Shown here piece after piece: positions 43,268 through 51,995 of a stretch of DNA of 64,000 bases. The DNA comes from Gp6-AA40 sp963772955. Its GTDB lineage: Bacteria > Acidobacteriota > Vicinamibacteria > Vicinamibacterales > UBA2999. Below the pieces are notes generated by a model that worked only from the letters and a program-made list of their open reading frames with translations, had not been told where the DNA came from and did not search any database. The translations under genes and the position numbers were made by a program. Position 1 is the first letter of the stretch. Every line of letters begins with the position of its first letter. Location: positions 1 through 64,000 of the forward strand of contig CAVYZF010000017.1 in NCBI GenBank assembly GCA_963772955.1, written 5' to 3'.

Positions 43268-44196
43268 AGACGAGCACGCAGGTCGTCGGCGGCGCATCGG
43301 TTCCAGCGCAGAATCCCACACGAAGTGTCGCTCGGTCGGGTCGCACGCTGGATTTCGTCGCGCTCACGAAGCCTCGACTCAATCTACTGGTTCTTCTGAC
43401 GACGCTCGCCGGTCTCTATCTGGCGTCACCGAGCGGCGTCGCCCTGGCGCTCGCTATCCACACGCTGATTGGAACAGCGCTCGTTGCAGGCGGAGCCGCC
43501 GCGCTGAACCAGGTGTGGGAGCGCGAGACGGATCGGCGGATGCGCCGGACGAGTGGAAGGCCACTGCCACGCGGCCGACTGGGTGTTGCGGAGGGCACAG
43601 GGTTTGGTGTCCTGCTCGCCGTCGCTGGACTCGTGGATTTGGCGCTGGGAGCGACACCCGCAGCCGCCGCAGTCGCGGCCGCCACGCTGATTAGTTACGT
43701 GCTCGTGTATACGCCTCTCAAGACGCGCTCGTCGCTGGCCACGATCGTCGGTGCAATCCCTGGCGCGTTGCCACCAGTGATTGGCTGGGCCGCGGCAACC
43801 GGCGACATCACCCTGCCGGCGATTGTCCTTTTCGGCATCGTCTTCTTCTGGCAGATGCCGCATTTCCTCGCTATCGCGTGGATGTACAGGGACGACTACA
43901 AGAACGCGGGCATTCCACTCCTGCCAGTCGTCGAACCTGATGGCCGGCGAACCGGACGGCAAGCGCTGCTCTACACAGCCACACTGTGGCCGGTCAGCTT
44001 GTTGCCGGCGCTTGTCGGTCTCGCCGGAGCGCCGTATAGCGCCGTCGCTACGAGCCTGGGAATCGTCTTCATCTGGCTCAGCATGGTGTTCGCTCGCGAT
44101 CGCTCGCACGAGTCGGCACGTCAGCTGTTTCTCTTCTCGATCACCTACCTGCCGCTGCTCCTCGGAGCACTGGTGGCAGACCGGTTGTGGATCTAA
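43264..44196 (+). CDS. ctaB: Protoheme IX farnesyltransferase (heme O synthase)
   Basis: The 310-residue UbiA-type prenyltransferase has about nine helices. The first polar motif is NQVWERETDRRMRRT (usual N-x3-D reads N-x3-E here) and the second is YRDDYKNAGIPLLPVV. It transfers a farnesyl group to heme B to form heme O, the substrate of CtaA. GTG 43264 overlaps the ctaA stop (GTGA). The N-terminal 30 residues are polar and not conserved. Confidence 0.93.
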   Translation: MKTSTQVVGGASVPAQNPTRSVARSGRTLDFVALTKPRLNLLVLLTTLAGLYLASPSGVALALAIHTLIGTALVAGGAAALNQVWERETDRRMRRTSGRPLPRGRLGVAEGTGFGVLLAVAGLVDLALGATPAAAAVAAATLISYVLVYTPLKTRSSLATIVGAIPGALPPVIGWAAATGDITLPAIVLFGIVFFWQMPHFLAIAWMYRDDYKNAGIPLLPVVEPDGRRTGRQALLYTATLWPVSLLPALVGLAGAPYSAVATSLGIVFIWLSMVFARDRSHESARQLFLFSITYLPLLLGALVADRLWI

Positions 44197-44227
44197 GCCG
44201 GCTCTCACGCCGCGCCAGCCTCGAATC

Positions 44228-44644
44228 GTGAGCATCTCCGATCTTCCCGCGTTGAACGCGACGCTGAACGGCATCGCAGCGGTCCTGCTCGTCTCGGGCT
44301 ATCTGCTGGTCAAACGCGGGCACCGCCGTCAGCATCAGTGGTGCATGATCGCCGCGCTGACGACGTCCGCGCTCTTTCTCGTCAGCTACGTGACGTACCA
44401 CCTCCATGCCGGCTCACGGCCGTTCCCCGGACAGGGCCCGATTCGGCTGGTCTACTTTGCCATCCTGATCACCCACGTGATTCTGGCGGCCGTCATCGTG
44501 CCTCTCGCGCTCCTGACGGCCACGCGCGGACTCAGGTCCCAGTTCGACAAACACGTCAAAATCGCGCGCTGGACGTTCCCCTTGTGGGTCTACGTATCTG
44601 TCACTGGCGTCGTCATTTACCTGATGCTCTACGAGCTTTACTGA
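44228..44644 (+). CDS. DUF420 membrane protein (CtaM-like)
   Basis: The 138-residue protein has four helices. Conserved His-bearing motifs are VSYVTYHLHAGS and ILITHVILAAV, with KHVKIARWTFPLWVYVSVTGV near the end. DUF420 proteins such as CtaM are needed for assembly of heme-copper oxidases in some bacteria. Its place 31 bp after ctaB supports this. The start GTG 44228 (SISDLPALNATLN) fits the family N terminus. Confidence 0.85.
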   Translation: MSISDLPALNATLNGIAAVLLVSGYLLVKRGHRRQHQWCMIAALTTSALFLVSYVTYHLHAGSRPFPGQGPIRLVYFAILITHVILAAVIVPLALLTATRGLRSQFDKHVKIARWTFPLWVYVSVTGVVIYLMLYELY

Positions 44645-44728
44645 CGTCCGCCCAGTGAACCTTTGCGATAGAATGACGGACACTCCGCCTTCGCCAAACC
44701 GGGTGGCCCAGTCCTGGAGGATCGCGTG

Positions 44729-45385
44729 ATGTCAGGTATCCGGATCGTTGTCGGCGTGCTCCTCGCGACCTTCTTGTCCTCTGCGGCCTTCGCACAGTCG
44801 GCACGCGCCGTGGGGACAGTGAAAGACACCAGTGGACGTCCCATCAAGGGTGCGACCGTTCGTGCCGTCAATCGCGACGCATCACCTTCCCAGATCACGT
44901 CGACGACCGACGACAAAGGTCGCTGGGCGATGATCGGCCTCAAGACGGGCGCCTGGCAGTTCACCGTCGAAGCACCGGGGTTCACACCCGTTCAGGCGAC
45001 CGCACCGGTTCGCGTCGCAGCCGCTCCGCCAATGGGCTTCGCACTCGCGCGTGACCCCGGGCCAATTCCGGGTGCCCTCGACAAGAACGTCCTCCAGTCG
45101 GTGAGCGCAGCGAACGCACTCCGGGATCGCGGTCAATACGATCAGGCACTCGCCGCCTATCAGCAGATCCGCGAACAGAACCCAAAGCTGACGTCGGTGG
45201 CCTTCGTACAGGCCAGCGTGTACCGCAAACAAGCTGCCTCCGAAGCCGACCCCGTGGCGCGTCGCGCGCTGCTCGATCGCGCCGTGAACACCTACAACCA
45301 GCTACTGAATGACGAGGCGCTGAACGCACGAGCGAAAGCAGAGCTCGAATCGACGCGCACTGAATTGCAGGCCCTTCCGCGTTAA
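44729..45385 (+). CDS. Exported TPR protein with carboxypeptidase-regulatory-like domain
   Basis: The 218-residue product has a signal peptide (to AAFAQ), a carboxypeptidase-regulatory-like domain (AVGTVKDTSGRPIKGATVRA; GLKTGAWQFTVEAPGF) and C-terminal TPR-like helices (ALRDRGQYDQALAAYQQIRE). GGAGG lies 8 nt before ATG 44729. It ends 2 bp before the sulfatase-TPR gene, so the two are co-transcribed. Role unknown; probably a periplasmic scaffold. Confidence 0.75.
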   Translation: MSGIRIVVGVLLATFLSSAAFAQSARAVGTVKDTSGRPIKGATVRAVNRDASPSQITSTTDDKGRWAMIGLKTGAWQFTVEAPGFTPVQATAPVRVAAAPPMGFALARDPGPIPGALDKNVLQSVSAANALRDRGQYDQALAAYQQIREQNPKLTSVAFVQASVYRKQAASEADPVARRALLDRAVNTYNQLLNDEALNARAKAELESTRTELQALPR

Positions 45386-45387
45386 CC

Positions 45388-47517
45388 ATGCCCGCTCGCG
45401 CCCGTGTTCGAACTCGGCGCTGGCTGGCCGCGCTGATCATCGCGTTGTTCTTCGTGGCTGTGGTGGGATCCGCAGCCATCGGCTGGTGGTACGCGCGCGA
45501 GTCACCTCCTCACCAGGGACCGATCCTGCTCGTCTCCATCGACGGCGTTCCAGCGACCGATCTATCAGCTTACGGCGCTCAGAAATCCGATACGCCGGCC
45601 ATCGACGCCCTCGCCGATGAGTCGGTCGTTTTCGAGCGCGCGTACACGCACTCCCCACAAAGCCTTCCCGCTCATGTATCGCTACTGACCGGCCGGCTAC
45701 CGATCGAGCACGGCGTCCGCGACGATGCGGGCTTCTCGCTTGCCACGGATACGAGCACGCTCGCCGCGTTGCTGCGCAACCGCGGGTTCGCGACTGGAGC
45801 GGCGGTGTCCTCGTTCCTCCTTCAGGCGCGGACGGGAATCGGCCAGGGATTCTCCTTCTTCGACGATGAGATACCTTCGGGCACGTCGGACGACATCGCG
45901 GCAATCGAGCGCGGGGGATCGCAGACGATCGATGTGGCCGAACGCTGGCTGAACGCACAGAGCGGCCAGCGATTCTTTCTGTTCGTGCAGGTCCCTGGGA
46001 GGGACGCCGACGCGGCGGTGATGAGGCTGACCGGCGCCCTGAAGCAGCACGGACTCTACGACGATGCGACGATTCTCGTCGTCGGCGACCGCGGTGACGT
46101 TGGATCGGGCCTGACGCTCGACGATCGCGCCCTGCGCGTCCCGTTCATGGTCAAGCAACCAGACGGTCTGGGAGGCCGGCGGAGAATCCTGTCTCCGGTT
46201 CAGAACGTCGATGTTCTTCCGACGATCCTCGATCTGGTTCGCGCGCCGGTACCGGCTGGTCTGCCCGGCCGATCGCTGCGGACCGTTCTCGACGATGGCG
46301 ATGCAGTGACGCCGGCGTCACCAATTTACGCGGAGTCGCTGGCTGCCTATTTCCGGTTCGGAGGCGAGCCCGTTTACGCCTTGACCGGCGAACATTTCCG
46401 TTTCGTCCGCGGCGCCGGAGAAGATCTGGTTCCGCTCGAGTCCGGCGAGGAGGCCGTCGGTGAGGCCAATGAAGCCGCACGTCTTCGATCGGATCTCGAC
46501 AGCCTGGTGGGCACCGAAGCCATTCCAACGCCGGCACCGCTCGGCGCGCGTGAAGAGGATCGCTACGCGCTGCTCGGTTATCTGGGCAGCAGCGGTCCTG
46601 CAGCAGTCGATGTCGCACTCGACGCCTCCACTCAGCGCACGGTTGTCGAGGAACATCGCGCCGCCGCCGTCCTGATCGGTCAGAAGAAGTACACCGCAGG
46701 AATACGAGCGCTTCAGACGATTTCGCGCGCGCACCCGACGCTCGTGCCGATTCATTTCCAGATCGGTGTGATGCTTGCTCGAACTGGAAGAGTCGAAGAG
46801 GCGATCCTTGAATTCGGCAAGGTCAGAGAGCTTCGTCCTGATGCCTCAGTGGCGGCACGAGCGCTGGCAGATGTGCTGCTGAAAGCCGGAAAGACCGATG
46901 CAGCCAAGGAGCAGGCGGCGGTCGCCGTCATGCTGGCCGAAGCCGAGGGCCGCGCTGAAGTCTTTGCGGCTCACGAGATGGCGGCTCGTGTTGCGCTCGT
47001 CAGCGGAGACAGGGAAGCGGCGACACAGCATGCCGCCGCTGCGCACGAAGCGGATCCCTCTATTCCGGTGCAGCAGTTCGTCCGGGGCAGATTGCTCTAC
47101 GAGGAAGGGAAATACGAAGAAGCCGCGACGACGCTCGCGCAGGCCACACGCTCGTTGGCGGAGGAAAATCGCTCCCTCGCCGATCTCCATCTGTATCTGG
47201 GAGAGTCACTCGCGCGTCTCGATCGCTACGATGAGGCCGAATCGCAGTTTCGTGAGGAACTGACAGAGTTCCCGCGCAGCATACAGGCGTACACGAGCCT
47301 CGCGATGCTGTACCGCGCGTCGAACCGCGACGCCGCAGTCGAGGACGTCCTGAATGAGCTCGTCGCCTCGACCCCGACGCCCGAAGGCTACGGAGTCGCG
47401 GCACGCCTCTGGACGATTCTCGGAGATCCGTCCAGAGCCGAGGCGCTCAGATCTGACGCGCGAACGCGCTTCCGAGGCGACCCCTCGCTGGCGTTGCTCG
47501 GTCGCGGCGGCCGCTAG
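45388..47517 (+). CDS. Sulfatase-fold protein with degenerate active site, fused to TPRs
   Basis: The 709-residue product has an N-terminal transmembrane helix, a sulfatase/alkaline-phosphatase-fold domain (about 45-330) and C-terminal TPRs. The formylglycine position reads SPQSLPAH (89-96), with no Cys/Ser-x-Pro-Ser-Arg. The metal region DGVPATDL keeps one Asp, and the usual ADHGE is VGDRGD. HGVRDD and ALRVPFMV keep the fold. It is therefore probably a non-catalytic or altered sulfatase-like scaffold. The stop overlaps the convergent atpF stop (CTAG). Confidence 0.85.
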   Translation: MPARARVRTRRWLAALIIALFFVAVVGSAAIGWWYARESPPHQGPILLVSIDGVPATDLSAYGAQKSDTPAIDALADESVVFERAYTHSPQSLPAHVSLLTGRLPIEHGVRDDAGFSLATDTSTLAALLRNRGFATGAAVSSFLLQARTGIGQGFSFFDDEIPSGTSDDIAAIERGGSQTIDVAERWLNAQSGQRFFLFVQVPGRDADAAVMRLTGALKQHGLYDDATILVVGDRGDVGSGLTLDDRALRVPFMVKQPDGLGGRRRILSPVQNVDVLPTILDLVRAPVPAGLPGRSLRTVLDDGDAVTPASPIYAESLAAYFRFGGEPVYALTGEHFRFVRGAGEDLVPLESGEEAVGEANEAARLRSDLDSLVGTEAIPTPAPLGAREEDRYALLGYLGSSGPAAVDVALDASTQRTVVEEHRAAAVLIGQKKYTAGIRALQTISRAHPTLVPIHFQIGVMLARTGRVEEAILEFGKVRELRPDASVAARALADVLLKAGKTDAAKEQAAVAVMLAEAEGRAEVFAAHEMAARVALVSGDREAATQHAAAAHEADPSIPVQQFVRGRLLYEEGKYEEAATTLAQATRSLAEENRSLADLHLYLGESLARLDRYDEAESQFREELTEFPRSIQAYTSLAMLYRASNRDAAVEDVLNELVASTPTPEGYGVAARLWTILGDPSRAEALRSDARTRFRGDPSLALLGRGGR

Positions 47518-48017
47518 CTGGGCCGCCGTTCCTCGATCTGTTTGAAAGTCTCTTCGATGAGCCGCTCGTTGTCCTCTTTCGACACGTTTCGGGCAAGCAG
47601 CTTGGAGGCAATCGCCACGGAGATATCGACGGCTTCGGTTCGGATCTGCTGAAGCGCTCGAGCGGTTTCGAGCTCGATCTGCTTCTCGGCATTTCTGACG
47701 ATGCCGGCAGCCTCTGCCTGCGCCTTCTGCTTCAGCTCCTCGCGAAAACGGTTCGCGTCCGAGCGCGTGCTCGACAGGATCTGCTCGGCCTCGGTCCTCG
47801 CTGTTGCGAGAATCCGCTGCGACTCGACGTGCAGCTTCTCCAGCTCCTGCTTCGCCTTCTGCGCATCGTCGAGCGACTTGCGAATCTGGTCCTGCCGGTG
47901 CTCGAGGGCCTCGAGCAGCGGCCGCCAGGCAAACTTCGCCAGCGCCGCCACGAGGACCAGGAACGTGACGATGGTCCAGATATAAAGCCCGGGATCGGGC
48001 TGGACCAGTGTGTTCAT
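47514..48017 (-). CDS. atpF: ATP synthase F0 subunit b
   Basis: The 167-residue product has one N-terminal transmembrane helix (LYIWTIVTFLVLVAALAKFAW), a long charged coiled-coil that forms the stator, and a C-terminal region that would meet the delta subunit. It is the usual subunit b length. It is the last gene of the minus-strand run atpZ-atpI-atpB-atpE-atpF. The delta and F1 genes that normally follow are absent here. Confidence 0.95.
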   Translation of the reverse strand: MNTLVQPDPGLYIWTIVTFLVLVAALAKFAWRPLLEALEHRQDQIRKSLDDAQKAKQELEKLHVESQRILATARTEAEQILSSTRSDANRFREELKQKAQAEAAGIVRNAEKQIELETARALQQIRTEAVDISVAIASKLLARNVSKEDNERLIEETFKQIEERRPS

Positions 48018-48042
48018 GTCGAACGTCCTTTCGGGGTCGCGC

Positions 48043-48273
48043 CTACTTCATCAGCACGATCAGCAGCGCGAACACTTCAGCAAGAATCGCGACGCCTTCG
48101 AGGAGGAAGAGCGGAAGGTTCACGGCACCGGTGATCTGCGCGGTTGCGCTAGGCTGCCGGCCGATCGCTTCTGCGGCCCCGGCAGCAAGCCGACCGATGC
48201 CAAGACCCGCGCCGATCACGGCGAGGCCAAGGCCGATCCCCGCGCCCATATATGCAAATCCGATCCCTTCCAT
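48043..48273 (-). CDS. atpE: ATP synthase F0 subunit c
   Basis: The 76-residue proteolipid has two helices joined by the polar loop GRQPSATAQ. The ion-binding carboxylate is the Glu in FLLEGVAIL. The first helix carries GxGxGxG-type packing (GAGIGLGLAVIGAGLGIGR). With E-G rather than E-S/T after the carboxylate, proton rather than sodium coupling is more likely. AGGAG precedes ATG 48273. An upstream in-frame start at 48309 would add a charged N terminus and is unlikely. Confidence 0.95.
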   Translation of the reverse strand: MEGIGFAYMGAGIGLGLAVIGAGLGIGRLAAGAAEAIGRQPSATAQITGAVNLPLFLLEGVAILAEVFALLIVLMK

Positions 48274-48320
48274 CCGTCTCTCCTTCGTAGGGCGCATCCA
48301 TCCGGACACGCCGAAAGCGC

Positions 48321-49259
48321 TCAGTGGTGAGCGTGAATGGCCATGCCGATGAACACAGCCGACAACAGCGTGAATACGTATGCCTGAACGGCTACGACGA
48401 TAATCTCGAGCGCTGACAGCAGCACCGCGAGCACGACCGAAGGCACACCGATCCCGATGCCGACGATCGCCTGCCCTGACAACTCCGTGAAGATGAACAC
48501 GAAAGACAGGATCGCAAGGATCGCGATGTGGCCGCCCGTCATGTTGGCCGCAAGTCGCATCGTGAGCGCGAAGGGCCTGACGAACATGCCCATGATCTCG
48601 ATCGGGATCAGCATGATCGTCACCGGCAGCGGCAGGCCGTGCGGAACCAGATTCTTCCAGTGCTGAACGAAGCCATGCGCACGCGCACCGGCGACGATGA
48701 TCGCGACGAACGTGATCGTCGCGAGCGCAGCGGTCACGTTGAAATTGCCGGTCGCGGTGGTGCCTCCATGAAGCACCTGGGCCATGAACGATTCCTCCGG
48801 CAGGTGCAGCACCGTGTGATTGAGCAGCGACAGGACGTCAAAGATCGGGATGAGCCCGATGGCGTTCGACGCAAGGATGAAGACGCCGAGCGTGAGCAGG
48901 AGCGGCGTCCACGAGTTCACCCACTTGCGACCGACGTTCGGCTCGACGATACCGTCGCGGACGAACTCGACGATGGCTTCAAGGGCATTCATGAAGCCTG
49001 ACGGGATGAGACGATCCTGTCGGAGATAGCGACGCACCGTCATGGTCACGACGAGAAATACGATCGCCGCTACGACCCACAGCATGAAGACGTGCTTGGT
49101 GACGGAGAAGTCGATCCCGAGGAGGGTCGGCAGATGAATGAGCGGGTGATCGATCGGGCTGTTCGAAACGTGCTCGATGATCACTTCGCCGGCATTGAAC
49201 TTCTCGGCGGCTTCTGAAGCCACACCGACAGCGGATTCAACGTGTTCGGGCTGAAGCAT
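48321..49259 (-). CDS. atpB: ATP synthase F0 subunit a
   Basis: The 312-residue product has six helices. The essential channel Arg lies in RPFALTMRLAANMTGGH, and the fifth-helix and sixth-helix polar residues in ELSGQAIVGIGIG and ALEIIVVAVQAYVFTLL. It forms the proton half-channels facing the c-ring. ATG 49259 is preferred over TTG 49262. It is followed by atpE after 47 bp. The N-terminal 50 residues are longer than in E. coli but ordinary for this phylum. Confidence 0.95.
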   Translation of the reverse strand: MLQPEHVESAVGVASEAAEKFNAGEVIIEHVSNSPIDHPLIHLPTLLGIDFSVTKHVFMLWVVAAIVFLVVTMTVRRYLRQDRLIPSGFMNALEAIVEFVRDGIVEPNVGRKWVNSWTPLLLTLGVFILASNAIGLIPIFDVLSLLNHTVLHLPEESFMAQVLHGGTTATGNFNVTAALATITFVAIIVAGARAHGFVQHWKNLVPHGLPLPVTIMLIPIEIMGMFVRPFALTMRLAANMTGGHIAILAILSFVFIFTELSGQAIVGIGIGVPSVVLAVLLSALEIIVVAVQAYVFTLLSAVFIGMAIHAHH

Positions 49260-49276
49260 CAACGTGGACCGTATTC

Positions 49277-49660
49277 TTATGCGCCTTCACTCGTCGGCGA
49301 GCGCAGATCGTTCATCAACAGTCGTCGGAGGAACGTCGCTTCGATCGTATGCAACGCGATGAAATACGCCGCGAAGCTCACGACAAACGGCATCGGACGC
49401 AGATCCAGTCCCCGCAGCATCACGCCAACGTAGCCGCCGAAAAAAACCATCTTCACAGCCAGCGCGGCGATCATCACGTTCGTCAGGCGACCGGGTGCTC
49501 CCCGGTGTGCCCGTTCGTAGGCCACCCAACTGCCAATCGCCGCCGCCAACGGGCCGACCATCCCCAGAACGATCTCCGGGTCGCCACGCCCGTCCGTGAT
49601 CACCCTCGTCACGAGCCAGGAAACCAGGCTCGCGCCGGTCATCCACCCCACCGCAGTCAT
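49277..49660 (-). CDS. atpI: AtpI-like F0 assembly membrane protein
   Basis: The 127-residue product has four helices (TGASLVSWLVTRVI; EIVLGMVGPLAAAIGSWVAY; KMVFFGGYVGVML; FVVSFAAYFIALHTIEAT). Position directly upstream of atpB and downstream of AtpZ matches ATP synthase I, which assists c-ring assembly or Mg2+ supply. ATG 49660 overlaps the atpZ stop (ATGA). Sequence conservation in this family is low, so the label rests on topology and context. Confidence 0.75.
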   Translation of the reverse strand: MTAVGWMTGASLVSWLVTRVITDGRGDPEIVLGMVGPLAAAIGSWVAYERAHRGAPGRLTNVMIAALAVKMVFFGGYVGVMLRGLDLRPMPFVVSFAAYFIALHTIEATFLRRLLMNDLRSPTSEGA

Positions 49661-49902
49661 CGATGCCAGACGACCTTCGCCAACTCCCAGAACCCGACAA
49701 TCAAGCCCAGGAGGAGCCCCACCAACAATCCCCAGGGGGCCGTACCTCGCCACTGGTCGAGCCCATAGCCAATCCCGCCGAGCAGGATGATGGCGCCGAT
49801 GAGCGTGTAACTCGCACCGGCGGCAGGGCCTGCACGTCGTACGTTGTCCTGGAGCGACTCCGCCGAGCGCTTGAACGAAAAGCTCGACTGCTTTTTTCCC
49901 AT
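49657..49902 (-). CDS. atpZ: AtpZ/AtpI-family small membrane protein
   Basis: The 81-residue product has a basic cytoplasmic N terminus and two helices (ASYTLIGAIILLGGIGYGLD; GLLVGLLLGLIVGFWELAKVV), the AtpZ layout with the conserved GxxLD and G-rich second helix. AtpZ and AtpI together can form a Mg2+/Ca2+ channel or help ATP synthase assembly. It starts the F0 operon and overlaps atpI by 4 bp. Confidence 0.85.
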   Translation of the reverse strand: MGKKQSSFSFKRSAESLQDNVRRAGPAAGASYTLIGAIILLGGIGYGLDQWRGTAPWGLLVGLLLGLIVGFWELAKVVWHR

Positions 49903-50003
49903 GGTGCCGCTAGGTTACAAAACCCCTGCCCGCGCGGTGACCCACGGTGAGCCTCGTCGCAAGGCTGTACCGCCCATCAGTATAGCCTTACTTTGTGAAA
50001 AAC

Positions 50004-50045
50004 TTCACCAGCCGTCGGATCTCGTTCACCAGCCGTCGGATCTCG
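50004..50045. repeat. Perfect tandem duplication of 21 bp
   Basis: TTCACCAGCCGTCGGATCTCG occurs twice in immediate succession (50004-50024 and 50025-50045). It lies in the 280-bp region between the divergent F0 operon and the first VWFA gene, where no other feature was seen. It may be a recent slippage event. Confidence 0.75.
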
Positions 50046-50182
50046 CGACACTCAGGAGCAGAACCGGCCCGCCTGACGCGATCAAGTCCAATATTTTCAA
50101 CGAGTTCAGGCTGGCCATAATCCTTGACGCTCGTCGGGGCCGGGCCTATACTGCCCCTACACAGCCTGCCGCCCAGACGCAC

Positions 50183-51082
50183 ATGCGCTTCACACTGATT
50201 CGATCGTTCGTTGCACTCGCGGCACTGTTTGCCGCGTTGTCAGTTCTCTCATCCGCGCCGACAGCGGCTCAGGCCGCTCGCGAGGGCACGATGTTCGTCA
50301 GCGCGGTCGATCGCGAGGGCGAGCCGGTCACCGGTCTAGGGCCAGAAGCCTTCCAGATCCGTGAAGATGGAATCAGGCGCGAGGTCGTGCGCGTGTCGCA
50401 CGCGACCGAGCCGATCGATGTCGCCATCCTCGTCGACAACAGCGCCGCGGCGCGCGACGACATCACCTTCCTTCGCACCAGCCTCTCGAACTTCGTCGCG
50501 AGAATCACGACCGGCAATCATGTCGCGGTGATCGCTCTGGCCGATCGTCCGACGATCCTCGTGGACTACACGGACGACACCAAGCGGCTGTCTGCCGCCG
50601 TCGGCAGCCTGTTTGCGATGTCGAATAGCGGCATGACGCTGCTCGACGGCATCTACGAGACGAGCCGCGGGCTCGCCCGCCGTGAGACACCTCGGGCTGT
50701 CATCGTTCCGGTCTTCACCGACGGGATCGAGTTCACCAACCGCTACTCCAAGGACGTCGTCAAGGCACTGCAAGAGCAGGACGTGGCTCTGCACATGGTG
50801 TCGATTGGCCAGTTCTATCACTCCGAGGAACATTCGACGCGCGAACGCTCCTTCCTGCTGGATGCCGGCCCCCGAGGTTCAGGGGGACAGCGCATCTCGC
50901 TGCTCAGCCCGCATGGGCTCGATGACGCGCTGCAACGGCTGGCGCGTGAGTTGTCTTCGCAGTACAAGGTTGTGTACGGACGCCCGGAGTCGCTCATCAC
51001 TCCCGAGCGTGCCGAGGTGTCCTCGGCGCGCGCCGGCGTGACGATGCGTGGTGCACGAGCCCGGGGAGAGTCTGGAGCCTGA
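50183..51082 (+). CDS. Exported VWFA-domain protein (degenerate MIDAS)
   Basis: The 299-residue product has a signal peptide (to AAQAAREG) and a beta-sandwich with FVSAVDREGEPVTGLGPEAF. A von Willebrand A domain follows, whose metal site reads DNSAAAR, so the third MIDAS residue is Ala instead of Ser. FTDGIEF is kept. It belongs to a large acidobacterial family of VWFA proteins of unknown binding partner. ATG 50183 opens the signal peptide. One base separates it from the next gene. Confidence 0.8.
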   Translation: MRFTLIRSFVALAALFAALSVLSSAPTAAQAAREGTMFVSAVDREGEPVTGLGPEAFQIREDGIRREVVRVSHATEPIDVAILVDNSAAARDDITFLRTSLSNFVARITTGNHVAVIALADRPTILVDYTDDTKRLSAAVGSLFAMSNSGMTLLDGIYETSRGLARRETPRAVIVPVFTDGIEFTNRYSKDVVKALQEQDVALHMVSIGQFYHSEEHSTRERSFLLDAGPRGSGGQRISLLSPHGLDDALQRLARELSSQYKVVYGRPESLITPERAEVSSARAGVTMRGARARGESGA

Positions 51083-51083
51083 C

Positions 51084-51995
51084 GTGAAGCGGTTGACGTT
51101 GGTCGTCGTTCTCCTGTCGGTCGGCTTGCTCAGTGGTCTGTCTGCTCAACAGCCTTCGTTCCGTGCGGGAGTCGATATCGTCTCCCTCAACGTCACGGTG
51201 ACAGACGCGGCGACCCACTACATCACCGACCTGGACGAAGCGGACTTCCTCGTGTTCGAAGACGGGATCAAACAGAACGTCACGTTCTTCAACAAGCGCC
51301 AGTCGCCTATTGCCCTCTCGCTTCTGCTCGACAGCAGCGCGAGCATGGAGGAGCACCTGCCGGTCCTCCAGACGGCGGCATCGAACTTCGTCCATAAACT
51401 CAAGTCCAACGACATCGCACAGGTGATCGACTTCGACAGCCGCGTCGAGATCCGTCAGGGTTTCACCGGCAACCAGGGCGAGCTCGAAACGGCAATCTCA
51501 CAGTTGGCTGCCGGCGGCTCCACGTCGTTGCACAACGCCATTTACATCGCCCTGAAGGAACTTCGGAAGGTTCGAGCCGTGAACGAGGAGGACGTCCGTC
51601 GACAGGCGCTCATCGTCTTCTCCGACGGCGAAGACACGTCGAGCCTTGTGTCGTTCGACGAGGTCCTGGATCTCGCCAAGCGCTCGGAGACATCGATCTA
51701 TACGATCGCCCTGCGCGGCGCCGACGTGCAGGCCAAGGGCTTCAGGGAAGCCGAGTTCGTGATGCGAACGCTGGCGCAGGAAACCGGCGGACGCGCCTTC
51801 TTCCCTGCAAAAATCGATGACCTCAACGGCGTGTACACGCAAATCGCTGACGAACTCGCCAGCCAGTACACGCTCGGTTACACATCGGCGAATCCCCGTC
51901 GCGACGGTGCATGGCGGCGGATCGTGGTCCAGGTATCACGACCGAACGTCACCCCGCGGACGAAAAAGGGGTACTACGCCCCGACAGTCCGTTGA
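51084..51995 (+). CDS. Exported VWFA-domain protein (intact MIDAS)
   Basis: The 303-residue product has a signal peptide (to GLSAQQ), the N-terminal strand set (VSLNVTVTDAATHYITDLDEADFLVFEDG) and a VWFA domain with a full MIDAS (LLLDSSASME) and FSDGEDTSSL. It has the same architecture as the gene upstream, so a tandem duplication with divergence is likely. GTG 51084 follows GGAG; its TGA overlaps the TTG start of the ccsA-like gene. Confidence 0.82.
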   Translation: MKRLTLVVVLLSVGLLSGLSAQQPSFRAGVDIVSLNVTVTDAATHYITDLDEADFLVFEDGIKQNVTFFNKRQSPIALSLLLDSSASMEEHLPVLQTAASNFVHKLKSNDIAQVIDFDSRVEIRQGFTGNQGELETAISQLAAGGSTSLHNAIYIALKELRKVRAVNEEDVRRQALIVFSDGEDTSSLVSFDEVLDLAKRSETSIYTIALRGADVQAKGFREAEFVMRTLAQETGGRAFFPAKIDDLNGVYTQIADELASQYTLGYTSANPRRDGAWRRIVVQVSRPNVTPRTKKGYYAPTVR

